A stretch of 64,000 nucleotides of DNA from Paenibacillus xylanilyticus (GTDB lineage Bacteria; Bacillota; Bacilli; Paenibacillales; Paenibacillaceae). The stretch is taken from assembly GCF_013359935.1 (NCBI RefSeq), contig NZ_JABMCB010000201.1, positions 248,001-312,000 of the forward strand. The letters run 5' to 3'. The position numbers and the translations under genes are program-made. Numbering within the stretch: position 1 is the first letter of the stretch; each line of letters begins with the position of its first letter. The notes beneath the pieces were generated by a model. That model saw only the letters and a program-made list of their open reading frames with translations. It searched no databases and was not told the origin of the DNA. Positions 52,129 to 61,121 of the stretch are shown piece after piece.

Positions 52129-52979
52129 TGATGGAAGATTTACAAAAAAAGCCGCGTCAGCGGTTTTTGGCGTTGGATACGTCCACCGCGGTGATGGCTG
52201 CCTCGGTGATGGAAGATCACGCGCTGCTGGAGGAGCGTAATGAACGTGCCGAACGGAATCACTCCGTGCACGTCGTGCCTGTAATGGAACAGCTGCTGGC
52301 AGCCAGCGGCACAGAGCCAGGCAGGCTGGACGGCATTGCCGTCGGCATTGGCCCAGGCTCATACACGGGCATCCGCATTGCGGTGACCGCGGCGAAAACG
52401 CTCGCCTGGGCATGGGACATCCCCGTTGCCGGGGTGTCCAGCCTGCAGGCAATGGCCTGGGGCGGCTGGCACCGCGGCCTCACGGCCAAGGCCGAAGCTG
52501 CGGCAGAGGATGCCGCAGCAGGGGCTGGCGGAACGCCATCCGCGGACCAGGGCGGCACAGGTGCCGCCCCTGTCCACTGGATCGTTCCGCTCGTGGATGC
52601 ACGGCGCGGTCAAGCCTACACCGCGCTGTTTGCCTCCGCCGGGAGCGATGCGCCCCGGCGGCTGGCGCCTGATGCCATCCGCCTGGTGGACGGATGGCTG
52701 GAAGCCCTCGCCGCCCGCATGGCGGAGGCGGCGCCGGAAGAGCGGCCCGCTGCCGTCTGGATTGTCGGCGAGACGGGCCCGCATGCGGCAGCAGCGGCTG
52801 AGCTCCGCTGCCCCGCAGGAACGGCGCTCCAGCTCGTTCCCTATGAGCTGGAAGGCCGCTGGATCGGGCGCCTCGGCGCCGAAGCGCTGCTTGCAGGGCA
52901 GCGCGATGACGTACATGCGCTGGTGCCGAATTACACCCAGCTGGCTGAAGCGGAAGCCAATCTACTGCGCAAAGGCTGA
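52128..52979 (+). CDS. tsaB: tRNA threonylcarbamoyladenosine biosynthesis protein TsaB
   Basis: A 283-residue ASKHA-fold partner of TsaD. It begins RFLALDTSTAVMAASVMED and has NHSVHVVPVMEQLL and VGIGPGSYTGIRI, as in the family. It is longer than typical TsaB (around 230): residues about 120-148 are an Ala/Gly-rich insert (KAEAAAEDAAAGAGG...). The DNA from about 52430 to 52940 is much more GC rich than its neighbours. ATG 52125, 52128 and 52131 are all possible; 52128 lies seven bases from GGAG. Confidence 0.93.
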   Translation: MMEDLQKKPRQRFLALDTSTAVMAASVMEDHALLEERNERAERNHSVHVVPVMEQLLAASGTEPGRLDGIAVGIGPGSYTGIRIAVTAAKTLAWAWDIPVAGVSSLQAMAWGGWHRGLTAKAEAAAEDAAAGAGGTPSADQGGTGAAPVHWIVPLVDARRGQAYTALFASAGSDAPRRLAPDAIRLVDGWLEALAARMAEAAPEERPAAVWIVGETGPHAAAAAELRCPAGTALQLVPYELEGRWIGRLGAEALLAGQRDDVHALVPNYTQLAEAEANLLRKG

Positions 52980-52998
52980 AGAAAGGGTGGCGAGCCGG

Positions 52999-53520
52999 AT
53001 GGACGGTATGGAAGCGTACGGGCAGAATGCAGCGCTTCAGTTCAGACTCATGACATTGAATGATATCCCTGATGTTATGATTATTGAATATGAGGCTTTT
53101 ACAATGCCCTGGACGGAAGAAGCATTTCGAAACGAATTGACGAATAATCATTTTGCCAAATATATGGTCATGGAACTGGACGGTACGGCCATTGGATATG
53201 CCGGAATGTGGACCATTATGGATGAGGCCCACATTACAAACATTGCTGTCAGACAGGCTTACCGTGGGCGCAAGCTAGGCGAAAAGCTTTTGGATGAGCT
53301 CATGAAGACAGCGGCATATCTTGGCATGGAGCGAATGACGCTGGAAGTCAGGGTGTCAAACCTTGTTGCCCAGCGTTTGTATGAGAAAAAAGGGTTTGAA
53401 TCGGCAGGTCTTCGCAAAGGCTATTACTCCGACAATCAGGAGGATGCGATGATTATGTGGGCGAATTTGCCGCCTGCTGGCCGGAGCGGCGAAGAGGAAG
53501 GAAGCGTAACGGATTCATGA
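52999..53520 (+). CDS. rimI: Ribosomal-protein-S18-alanine N-acetyltransferase RimI
   Basis: A 173-residue GNAT acetyltransferase acting on the N-terminal Ala of S18. The acetyl-CoA motif is AVRQAYRGRKLGEKLLDEL; ITNIAV, MTLEVRVSNLVAQRLYEKKG and GLRKGYYSDN are the RimI signatures. ATG 52999 follows AAAGGGTGG at eight bases. The longer frame back to 52426 runs over tsaB in another frame and is only open because of high GC. The stop overlaps the tsaD start (ATGA). Confidence 0.95.
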   Translation: MDGMEAYGQNAALQFRLMTLNDIPDVMIIEYEAFTMPWTEEAFRNELTNNHFAKYMVMELDGTAIGYAGMWTIMDEAHITNIAVRQAYRGRKLGEKLLDELMKTAAYLGMERMTLEVRVSNLVAQRLYEKKGFESAGLRKGYYSDNQEDAMIMWANLPPAGRSGEEEGSVTDS

Positions 53521-54572
53521 ATGAACTGAGTGATAAACAACAATCAGCTCCATCCTATATTTTGGCGGTGGAGACCAGCTGTGATGAAACATCGGTTGCC
53601 GTGGTCAAGGATGGAAAAGAAGTGCTGTCCAACCTGATCTCCAGCCAGATTGAGACACATAAGGCATTTGGCGGAGTTGTGCCTGAGGTCGCTTCACGCA
53701 AGCATGTCGAAGTAATCACCCTGATGATGGAGCAAGCCATTGACCAATCCGGCATCCGCCCCAGAGATTTGAGTGCAATTGCGGTGACCCAAGGACCGGG
53801 ACTGGTTGGTGCATTGCTGGTCGGTATCGTTGCAGCCAAAACGCTTGCCATGGCCTTGGGCAAACCGCTTATTGGCACACATCATATTGCCGGCCATATT
53901 TATGCCAACCGGCTTACGCATGAGCTGCAGTACCCTGCGATGGCACTTGTTGTGTCTGGCGGGCATACGGAGCTTGTGCATATGGAATCTGAAGGCAAGT
54001 TCAAACTGATCGGCCGCACACGGGATGACGCTGTAGGTGAGGCCTATGACAAGGTAGCACGAGCACTGGGGTGCCCATATCCAGGCGGCCCTCATGTGGA
54101 CCGGATGGCGTCCGAAGCAGAGCAGGTTGTGCCATTACCTCGGGTATGGCTGGAAGCCGGTTCATATGATTTTAGTCTCAGTGGTTTGAAATCGGCTGTG
54201 CTGAATGCACTCAATCAGGCCAAAATGCGCGGAGAAACACTGGAGCCATCGGCCGTTGCACGCGGGTTCCAGGAAGCTGTCGTGGAGGTTCTGGTGGAGA
54301 AAGCAGTAAGAGCCGTTCGTGAATATGGATCACGCCAATTGCTGCTGTGCGGAGGTGTAGCGGCTAACCGCGGCTTGCGCTCTGCATTGCAGGAGCGTTG
54401 TGCCAAGGAGGGACTCGAATTGTTGATTCCGCCGATGGAGTATTGTACGGACAACGCAGCGATGATCGGAGCTGCCGCATATCTGAAATGGCAGCGGGGC
54501 GAAATATCGGAATTTGATGCCAAGGCAGATCCGGGATTATCCTTGGAGGCCTGGTCTGTCCAGTCCGTGTAG
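53517..54572 (+). CDS. tsaD: tRNA N6-adenosine threonylcarbamoyltransferase TsaD
   Basis: A 351-residue Fe-dependent ASKHA enzyme that puts the threonylcarbamoyl group on A37 of ANN-decoding tRNAs. Iron ligands are in HKHV near the N-terminal third (ASRKHVEVI), THHIAGHIYANRL, and the C-terminal DNAAMIGAAAY Asp. It starts ILAVETSCDETSVAVV. Known also as gcp/ydiE. The start overlaps the rimI stop; its ribosome site (AGGAAGGAAG) is distant, so translational coupling is likely. Confidence 0.97.
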   Translation: MNELSDKQQSAPSYILAVETSCDETSVAVVKDGKEVLSNLISSQIETHKAFGGVVPEVASRKHVEVITLMMEQAIDQSGIRPRDLSAIAVTQGPGLVGALLVGIVAAKTLAMALGKPLIGTHHIAGHIYANRLTHELQYPAMALVVSGGHTELVHMESEGKFKLIGRTRDDAVGEAYDKVARALGCPYPGGPHVDRMASEAEQVVPLPRVWLEAGSYDFSLSGLKSAVLNALNQAKMRGETLEPSAVARGFQEAVVEVLVEKAVRAVREYGSRQLLLCGGVAANRGLRSALQERCAKEGLELLIPPMEYCTDNAAMIGAAAYLKWQRGEISEFDAKADPGLSLEAWSVQSV

Positions 54573-54593
54573 ACAAGCATTTGAATTAAAGAG

Positions 54594-54623
54594 TTGACAG
54601 CCGATATGTGAAGAATGTATATT
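54594..54623 (+). promoter_or_regulatory. Promoter of the T-box/leuA transcript
   Basis: TTGACA (54594-54599), 18-base spacer, TATATT (54618-54623), starting 22 bases after the tsaD stop. The transcript would begin about 54630. Confidence 0.7.
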
Positions 54624-54644
54624 AGTTACAAATTTAAACAGGAT

Positions 54645-55030
54645 ATTGAAGTCCTGAATTAAAACGCAATGAACAGGAACAGTAGGGTACATCCGGGTCA
54701 TAGAGAGCTGCGGGGTGGTGCAACGCAGTCGAAGGAAACCTGAAACTCGCCTGGAAGCGGAATGATGGAACACGGTAACTCTCTGGAGATTCCGAAGTAC
54801 ATCGTTACGGGTCGCCTCCGTGATTGGGCCATTGTAGGGTGAATGATCTGCATTTTGGATATGAGCTCTGCAATGACTAAGGGGACTTTTAGTCATCCTT
54901 GGGGAATAGAACCGTATGGACGCATACCGGAATCTGCCTCAGGTGAATGGAAAAGTCAACAAGAGTGGTACCGCGAAGGTTATAGCCTGTCGTCTCTTGC
55001 AATATTGCGAGAGAGGGCAGGCTTTTTTGA
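54645..55030 (+). promoter_or_regulatory. T-box riboswitch 1 (leucine)
   Basis: A complete T-box leader. Stem I contains AGAGAGCTGCGGGGTGGTGC (distal loop/AG bulge region). The 3' side of stem I reads GAAA-CTC-GCC, with CTC (54746-54748) as the probable specifier codon for tRNA-Leu. The T-box sequence AAGAGTGGTACCGCG starts at 54961, followed by the terminator AGCCTG...CAGGCTTTTTT (54984-55028). Uncharged tRNA-Leu would favour the antiterminator. Confidence 0.9.
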
Positions 55031-55059
55031 TTGGAAAAATGGTTTTTACATACGATAAA

Positions 55060-55376
55060 TGTAATGAACGGGAGCAGTAGAACGATGAAGCGCTCAGAGA
55101 GCTGCGGGGTGGTGCGACGCAGTGGCTGATATCGTTTGAATCTCGCCCGGGAACGGAGCTGTGGAAGCAGAAGTCCTGTGTACACGGCAACGGCTGACCT
55201 CCGTTATAGGGTGTTTCTCCAGAACAATCCTTTACACGCTTCAAACAGCGTACTAATGGTGAGACTGGAGACGACGAGGTGGATGATTCACGGCGCAGGC
55301 CGGGATCGTCAAGCAAGAGTGGTACCGCGGAGGGGAAATAACCCGCCGTCTCTTAGATGAGATGGCGGGTTATTTG
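55060..55376 (+). promoter_or_regulatory. T-box riboswitch 2 (leucine)
   Basis: A second full T-box directly after the terminator of the first. It shares AGAGAGCTGCGGGGTGGTGC with T-box 1, and the stem I 3' side reads GAAT-CTC-GCC with CTC at 55142-55144. The T-box sequence AAGAGTGGTACCGCGG is at 55315-55330, followed by the terminator AACCCGCC...GGCGGGTT (55339-55371) with ATTTGTG. leuA starts about 195 bases later. Confidence 0.9.
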
Positions 55377-55569
55377 TGTTTGCTGCCGGCAGCAGGGTGG
55401 GCAATGGGATTCCAATAATCATGGTTTGAAAAAGAAATGAGTCCGGCGTGCAAGTCGACGTGCACATCGGCATGGAATGCGAATGAATAAACATAGAAAA
55501 CGGGAAGCGAACGCCTCGTTCCGATCCCCAAATCCAATATACAATTAAATTTGATGGAGGTTGATGAAT

Positions 55570-57126
55570 ATGACAACGAACAATAACAAACGAATGATTG
55601 AGATTTTTGATACGACACTGCGCGATGGAGAGCAGGCACCGGGAGCGAGTCTGCAGCCTGAGCAAAAAATTGAACTGGCACATCAGTTGGCTTCTCTGGG
55701 TATTGACGTCATCGAGCCTGGATTCCCGATCTCAAGTCCGGGTGAGTTCGCGGCGGTCCAGGCGATATCGAGACAGCTGCAAAACGTGGAAATTTGCGGA
55801 TTTGCCCGTGCGGTCAAAGGAGACATCGATGCCGCGGTGAAGGCAACTGCTGATGCAGCACGTCGCCGAATTCACCTGTTCATCTCTTCTTCGGATATTC
55901 ATATTGAGCACCAGTTGCGTCGTCCGAGGAGTGAAGTCGTCGCTACTGCACGTGAGATGGTGTCTTATGCACGCCAATTCACGGATATCGTGGAATTCAC
56001 TGCCATGGATGCAGCCCGCACCAAGATGGATGATCTGATCGAGATGGTTGAGGTAGCTATTGAAGCTGGCGCCAGCATTATCAATCTGCCGGATACGGTC
56101 GGTTATGCGCTTCCGCATGAGTACGGAGAAATGTTTCGCCGTGTCCGCGAAGGGGCAAGAGGCGGCGATCAAGTGAGGTACAGTGCTCACTGTCACAATG
56201 ATCTGGGACTTGCGGTGGCAAATAGCCTGGCTGCGATAGCGAATGGGGCTTCCCAAATCGAAGTAACGATTAATGGGATAGGAGAGCGTACAGGAAACTG
56301 TGCCTTGGAAGAGCTGATTATGGCACTCGAAACGCGTGGAGATGCCATCGGTGCCACGACGAATATCAAATTGAATCAGCTGTACGAAACCTCCCGCCAG
56401 ATCAGCCGGGCCATGCATTTCCCGATTGCTTACAACAAACCGGTCGTTGGACGCAACGCGTTCCAGCATGAATCCGGAATCCATCAGGATGGATTGCTGA
56501 AGAATCGGAACACATATGAAATCATGGATCCTGAAGCACTGGGTATTCCGCGCAGCATGATTATTCTGGGTAAACATTCGGGTCGTCATGCGCTGAAAGA
56601 CCGTGTTCGCAAATACGGATTTGAGCCTGATGAGCAGCAAATGGAGCAGCTGTACGAAGTATTCAAAGAAACTGCCGATCAACAGAAGGTGGTCAGTGAC
56701 GATCAGCTGCTGCAAATGGTCAGCCAGACGATGAACATCCCTGCGCAGGATTATGAGCTGGTCGAACTGCAGGTAACGGCAGGCAGCATGACTGATCGGA
56801 TGGCAGCTGTTCGAATCCGGACAGGTGCAGGCGAACAGACGTATTCTGCGGTTGGCAGTGGTCCGGTAGAAGCGGCCATCCGTGCGATCGGTCAGAGTAT
56901 TTCCGATGATATTACCTTCGTGGACATGGAGATCCATGCACTGAGCGGGGGAGAAGAAGCAACGGCAGAGGCGGCTGTTGCGGTGGAACGTGCAGGGCGG
57001 GAATTCAGGGGGACTGCTACACACAATGATATCGTTATGGCGGCGGGTCTTGCCTATGTCGCGGCATGTAATGCAGCTGGGCTCAAGGCAGAGTCTTCTG
57101 AAAGTGACAAGTCGGTACACGTTTAA
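55570..57126 (+). CDS. leuA: 2-isopropylmalate synthase
   Basis: A 518-residue enzyme that condenses acetyl-CoA with 2-ketoisovalerate, the first step of leucine synthesis. The catalytic TIM barrel starts IFDTTLRDGEQAPGASL; metal-binding HCHNDLGLAVANS and the GIGERTGNCALEEL block follow; the C-terminal LeuA dimer/regulatory domain (about 390-510) binds leucine. ATG 55570 is nine bases from GGAGG; the upstream ATG 55564 is too close. It stands alone here, not with leuCD or ilv genes. Confidence 0.96.
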   Translation: MTTNNNKRMIEIFDTTLRDGEQAPGASLQPEQKIELAHQLASLGIDVIEPGFPISSPGEFAAVQAISRQLQNVEICGFARAVKGDIDAAVKATADAARRRIHLFISSSDIHIEHQLRRPRSEVVATAREMVSYARQFTDIVEFTAMDAARTKMDDLIEMVEVAIEAGASIINLPDTVGYALPHEYGEMFRRVREGARGGDQVRYSAHCHNDLGLAVANSLAAIANGASQIEVTINGIGERTGNCALEELIMALETRGDAIGATTNIKLNQLYETSRQISRAMHFPIAYNKPVVGRNAFQHESGIHQDGLLKNRNTYEIMDPEALGIPRSMIILGKHSGRHALKDRVRKYGFEPDEQQMEQLYEVFKETADQQKVVSDDQLLQMVSQTMNIPAQDYELVELQVTAGSMTDRMAAVRIRTGAGEQTYSAVGSGPVEAAIRAIGQSISDDITFVDMEIHALSGGEEATAEAAVAVERAGREFRGTATHNDIVMAAGLAYVAACNAAGLKAESSESDKSVHV

Positions 57127-57192
57127 ACAGGTTGATAGTTGATGGTTGATGGAGCTAAATAAAGAATGATGTGGTTCATTACGATTCTGAAG

Positions 57193-57224
57193 AGCAGACC
57201 TTATTTACAAAGGTCTGCTTTTGT
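57193..57224 (+). terminator. Intrinsic terminator after leuA
   Basis: AGCAGACCT pairs with AGGTCTGCT, followed by TTTGTCTT. Confidence 0.88.
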
Positions 57225-57282
57225 CTTATTATGTGTAATAATCTATATGGGTAAAAAACGATCTGTCAAGATGTGATTATAG

Positions 57283-57509
57283 TTATCCACATATTCAGGA
57301 TAATTTGTGGGTAACTAATGCGAAGTCAATCCAGCAAAGTTTTCGAAAATAAAAGGGTTTAGGGGATAGTGTGTAGTAATAATATCCACAAAACTGTGGA
57401 TAACGTGGATAACTCGGTGGATAAATATGGTTTTTATTCAAAAATGCGATTCTACCGCTGTATAATTAACTTGAGTGGTTTGCTTGCTATCTTGCTTACC
57501 TGTGGATAA
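57283..57509. promoter_or_regulatory. DnaA-box cluster
   Basis: Seven DnaA boxes (consensus TTATCCACA) in 227 bp. Perfect: 57283-57291 (+), 57395-57403 (-), 57501-57509 (-). One mismatch: 57306-57314 (-), 57382-57390 (+), 57404-57412 (-), 57416-57424 (-); boxes at 57395 and 57404 abut. An AT-rich stretch (57530-57612) follows. The cluster lies between the leuA terminator and the ABC-F gene terminator, with no coding frame. B. subtilis has a DnaA-binding cluster between gcp (tsaD) and ydiF, the equivalent place. The absence of dnaA/dnaN argues against oriC itself. Confidence 0.85.
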
Positions 57510-57607
57510 ATAGGAGAAGAGTCAGCTGAAAAATATTTTTCAAAATTCGAGTAAATTTGACAAATGAAAAAAGCTGAATATAAATTCATATGTTTATTAA
57601 TAAATTA

Positions 57608-57640
57608 ACAAAAAAGCCGATCCCATCAAGGAATCGGCTT
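57608..57640 (-). terminator. Intrinsic terminator of the ABC-F gene
   Basis: On the minus strand AAGCCGATTCC-ttgat-GGGATCGGCTT is followed by a T run (TTTTTTG). Confidence 0.85.
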
Positions 57641-57701
57641 CTACTGTTTCTTTATTTTGCTTGCGTAAGTTGAATGTTCTGGAATCATAAGAAATGAGAG
57701 C

Positions 57702-59657
57702 TCAGGATTCCATAGCCAGGGCTTCCCAGTCTTCGTATGCCTTGGCGAGCTGAAGCTTGCGTGTTTCTGCATCATTCTGGAGATCCTGCAGTTTCATATA
57801 ATCCTGATACACCTCTGGAAGGGCCATCTGGGCTTCAAGCTCCGTAATTTCTGTTTCAAGATCGGCAATCTGCTGTTCCAACGCTTCCTGTTTCCGTTGC
57901 CGGTTTCGCTCCTCGCGTTTGGCTTGCTTGTCGGCTTCGAATGAAGCGGCTCCCGACTTTTCCGTTGTTTCCTGTTCGGATTTGACAGACCGCTTGGAAG
58001 AAGCGAGCGTTGCTTCTGCAGCTTCACGTGCAATGTCCTCCAGCTCCTGCTTTTTCTCCATATAGTCATCATAGTTCCCGAGGTAATGCTCTGTTCCTCC
58101 GGGGTGCAGCTCCACGATACGTTCGGCCATTTTGTTGAGGAAATAACGGTCATGGGAGATGAACAGCAGTGTGCCTTCATAGTCCATGAGTGCCGCTTCC
58201 AGCACTTCTTTGGCGAACAAGTCGAGATGGTTCGTAGGCTCGTCGAGAATCAGCATATTGGCTTCCTTGAGCATGAGCTTGGAAAGGGAGACCCGGGCTT
58301 TCTCCCCACCGCTCAGCGATGAAATCTTTTTGAGTACATCATCTCCGCTAAACAAAAAGTTGCCAAGCACGGTGCGGATTCTCGCTTCCTCCATGCCAGG
58401 ATAGGCACTCCAGAGCTCTTCCAGCACGGTATTGTTAGGATTCAGGCCCGTCTGTTCCTGATCATAATAGCCGATCTGGACTTTGGTTCCCCACTGGATC
58501 TCGCCGCTTACCGGACGCAGGCTTCCGGTGAGGCATTTTAGCATCGTGGATTTCCCGATCCCGTTGGGGCCAATCAGGGCCACCGTTTCCCCGCGCCGCA
58601 GATCAAATGACACATTTCGGAATAAGGGAGAAGCTTCGTCGTAAGCAACAGAAAGATCGTCAACACGAAGCACTTCCTTGCCGGACATGACCGCGGTCTC
58701 AAACGAGAAATGTGCCTTTTTCAAATCACCCATCGGCTTATCCAGACGTTCCATCTTGTCCAGTGCTTTGCGGCGGCTTTGAGCACGTTTCGTTGTGGAA
58801 GCACGTACAATATTTTTCTGAACAAAGTCTTCCATCTTGGCAATTTCGTCCTGCTGCTTCTCGTACTGCTTCATCTGACTCTCATACTCAGCAGCCTTCA
58901 GTTCCATATACCGGCTGTAGTTGCCTGTATATTTTTTGGAGCGATGCCGTTCGATCTCCACAATGGTAGTCACAAGCCGGTCAAGGAAATACCGGTCATG
59001 GGACACAACCAGCAATGCCCCCGAATAACCTCTCAGATAATCTTCAAGCCAGGTTAGCGTCGGGATGTCCAGATAGTTGGTAGGCTCGTCCAGCATGAGC
59101 AGATCCGGTGCCTGAAGCAGAATGCGGGCAAGAGCAAGACGTGTCTTTTGCCCACCACTCAGCGTGGCAATCGGAGTATCAGGCGAGAATTCACCAAAGC
59201 CCATCCCGTGTAAAACGCTGCGAATGCGTGTTTCCATCGCATACCCGCCGTGGTCTTTAAACCAATCGGAGCGCTGGGCGTAGCGTTCAAGCAGGTCCGC
59301 ATATTTTTTCTCGTCCTCCATCTGGGCGGGATCGGCAATATCCTGCTCCATTTTGCGCAGTTCCGTCTCAGCCTGGGTGAGATGGGCGAAAACATGCATC
59401 ATCTCTTCCCATATGGAACGGTCGGATTGCAGGCCGCTGTTCTGGGCGAGATAACCCAGTGTGGTTTCTTTGGATTTGAAAATTTGCCCGCCATCATAGG
59501 ACATTTCGCCTGCAATGATTTTGAGCAGGGTGGATTTGCCTGCACCGTTTACACCGACGAGTCCGATGCGTTCACGCTCTAATATTTGTAGGTTCACGCC
59601 GTCCAGAATCGGATCGACACCATAACGTTTAATAATTCCGGATACTTGCAGCAGCAT
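57702..59657 (-). CDS. ABC-F family ATPase (YdiF-like)
   Basis: A 651-residue soluble protein with two ABC domains and no membrane segment. Domain 1: GVNGAGKST, LSGGQKTRLALA, LLMLDEPTNYLD. A linker of basic and acidic helices (about 240-320) with KRAQSRRKALDKMERLDKP, then domain 2: GPNGIGKST, LSGGEKARVSLS, MLILDEPTNHLD, and a C-terminal coiled coil (about 545-651). ABC-F proteins act on ribosomes; this is the ydiF position. ATG 59657 follows GGAGG at ten bases; the ATG at 59675 forms part of that site. Confidence 0.93.
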   Translation of the reverse strand: MLLQVSGIIKRYGVDPILDGVNLQILERERIGLVGVNGAGKSTLLKIIAGEMSYDGGQIFKSKETTLGYLAQNSGLQSDRSIWEEMMHVFAHLTQAETELRKMEQDIADPAQMEDEKKYADLLERYAQRSDWFKDHGGYAMETRIRSVLHGMGFGEFSPDTPIATLSGGQKTRLALARILLQAPDLLMLDEPTNYLDIPTLTWLEDYLRGYSGALLVVSHDRYFLDRLVTTIVEIERHRSKKYTGNYSRYMELKAAEYESQMKQYEKQQDEIAKMEDFVQKNIVRASTTKRAQSRRKALDKMERLDKPMGDLKKAHFSFETAVMSGKEVLRVDDLSVAYDEASPLFRNVSFDLRRGETVALIGPNGIGKSTMLKCLTGSLRPVSGEIQWGTKVQIGYYDQEQTGLNPNNTVLEELWSAYPGMEEARIRTVLGNFLFSGDDVLKKISSLSGGEKARVSLSKLMLKEANMLILDEPTNHLDLFAKEVLEAALMDYEGTLLFISHDRYFLNKMAERIVELHPGGTEHYLGNYDDYMEKKQELEDIAREAAEATLASSKRSVKSEQETTEKSGAASFEADKQAKREERNRQRKQEALEQQIADLETEITELEAQMALPEVYQDYMKLQDLQNDAETRKLQLAKAYEDWEALAMES

Positions 59658-59939
59658 ATAATTAAGTTCCTCCATAGGTCCTGTTCTTGATTATTCAACT
59701 ACATTCCAGTTTACATGAAATACAGATCAAATGCACCGATTAGGAGAGCCCCCGCGTGTAGTCTTTTTGTTCAATCAGTGATAAACTGAAAGAAGGCATG
59801 TTATTACATGAGGATTTTGCAGAAAATCACTCATTTTAATGATTTCAACGAGATGACAACTGGTCTTAACATATAATTGTTTTTTTGTATTGACGCTTTT
59901 TTAATTACCTTCCACATCAACAGGAGGTTATTCAGGGAC

Positions 59940-60563
59940 ATGCAGGATCGGACGGAACAAAAAAGCCAGCTTCGTTCCAGACTAAGGCAGAGTCGTGATC
60001 GGATGGATGAAACGCTTCGTCAGCACGCGATGATGGAAATCAGCCTTGTAGCCAAACGTGAGTTGCGGCGGCTTCGACAAGATAAACAGAGACTGACCAT
60101 TTTCAGCTACTTGTCTTATGGAAGCGAAGCACCCACGACCTTTCTGTTTGAGTATGGCTGGAAGCATGGCGACAGGATGTTCGCACCGAAAGTGCTGGCC
60201 AATCCAGTACGAATGGAATTGCGGCGGGTGAGAGGCGAGAAGGATATCGAGCCTGGCGTGTGGGGGATTCCTGAACCCAAAGACACCTGTGAAGTGCTTC
60301 ACCGCGAGGACTGGCCGGACATTGATCTCGTCATTGTACCGGGTCTGGGATATGATCCTCACGGTGGGCGAATCGGTTACGGAGGCGGTTATTATGATCG
60401 CTTTGCCGAGATACTTGAAGCGGAGTGTTATACGGCGGGTAGAAGGCCGCTTCTTGCTGCATTCGTCTTGCCGGGACAGCTGCAGGATGAAATCCCGATG
60501 GACCCGCTTGATCTGCGTATGGATCTGTTGATGACAACCGAAGGTATACTACATATCGAATAA
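59940..60563 (+). CDS. 5-formyltetrahydrofolate cyclo-ligase
   Basis: A 207-residue enzyme that converts 5-formyl-THF to 5,10-methenyl-THF with ATP. The phosphate/substrate signature is GLGYDPHGGRIGYGGGYYDR, and the N-terminal basic helix RSRLRQSRDRM fits the family. AGGAGG lies ten bases before ATG 59940; the frame extends upstream to 59877 without a ribosome site. A -10 box TATAAT at 59872-59877 may drive it. Confidence 0.9.
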   Translation: MQDRTEQKSQLRSRLRQSRDRMDETLRQHAMMEISLVAKRELRRLRQDKQRLTIFSYLSYGSEAPTTFLFEYGWKHGDRMFAPKVLANPVRMELRRVRGEKDIEPGVWGIPEPKDTCEVLHREDWPDIDLVIVPGLGYDPHGGRIGYGGGYYDRFAEILEAECYTAGRRPLLAAFVLPGQLQDEIPMDPLDLRMDLLMTTEGILHIE

Positions 60564-60577
60564 AGGGTTGTGATGTA

Positions 60578-61084
60578 TTGAGCTCAAATGCAATGAATGG
60601 ATCGGATTCGGGCGAAGGAAAGCTGACTCATTTTAACGAGCAGGGACGTGCCCGAATGGTGGATATTTCGGGAAAGGAAGTCACTGTGCGAACGGCAGTG
60701 GCCGTATCCAAGGTAACGATGAACCCCTCTACGCTTGAAGCGATACGGGAGGGCCGCATCGGAAAGGGCGATGTCCTCGCCGTAGCTCAAATTGCGGGGA
60801 TCCAAGGTGCCAAGAAAACGTCCGACTGGATTCCCATGTGCCATCCGCTCGCGCTGAATGGTGTGGATATCCGTTTTGAGGACAATGGCCTGGATGAATT
60901 ATCGATCCAGGTTACCGTCAAAACCGAAGGCAAAACCGGAGTCGAGATGGAGGCACTTACGGCGGCCTCGGCGGCGGCATTAACGATCTATGACATGTGC
61001 AAAGCATTGCAAAAAGACATGATTATCGGACCAACCCTGCTGCAATCCAAGAGTGGTGGTAAAAACGGTGATTTCAACCGATAA
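60578..61084 (+). CDS. moaC: Cyclic pyranopterin monophosphate synthase MoaC
   Basis: A 168-residue enzyme of molybdenum cofactor synthesis that acts after MoaA to close the pyranopterin ring. Signatures: LTHFNEQGRARMVDIS, IPMCHPLALNGV and GVEMEALTAASAAALTIYDM with the catalytic Lys and Asp near the C-terminus. The start is TTG 60578, ten bases from AAGGG; ATG 60593 is an alternative. Fifteen bases after the cyclo-ligase gene, so cotranscribed. Confidence 0.95.
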   Translation: MSSNAMNGSDSGEGKLTHFNEQGRARMVDISGKEVTVRTAVAVSKVTMNPSTLEAIREGRIGKGDVLAVAQIAGIQGAKKTSDWIPMCHPLALNGVDIRFEDNGLDELSIQVTVKTEGKTGVEMEALTAASAAALTIYDMCKALQKDMIIGPTLLQSKSGGKNGDFNR

Positions 61085-61121
61085 GGGACATTTATTTTCA
61101 TAGAGGAGAAGGGTGATCTTT

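Noticed and set aside
52426..52998. Extension of the rimI frame over tsaB
   Set aside because: It is open only because of the GC-rich stretch; the conserved tsaB protein occupies this DNA in another frame, and rimI has a good start at 52999.
54843..55058. 71-codon frame between tsaD and leuA
   Set aside because: It runs through the T-box and terminator of the first riboswitch and resembles no protein.
55732..57120. 462-codon minus-strand open frame inside leuA
   Set aside because: Antisense shadow of a conserved gene with no domain signature or start signal.
57283..57612. Chromosomal origin (oriC)
   Set aside because: The DnaA boxes and AT-rich tract look origin-like, but dnaA, dnaN, rpmH and the usual neighbours are absent; a DnaA-titrating cluster fits better.
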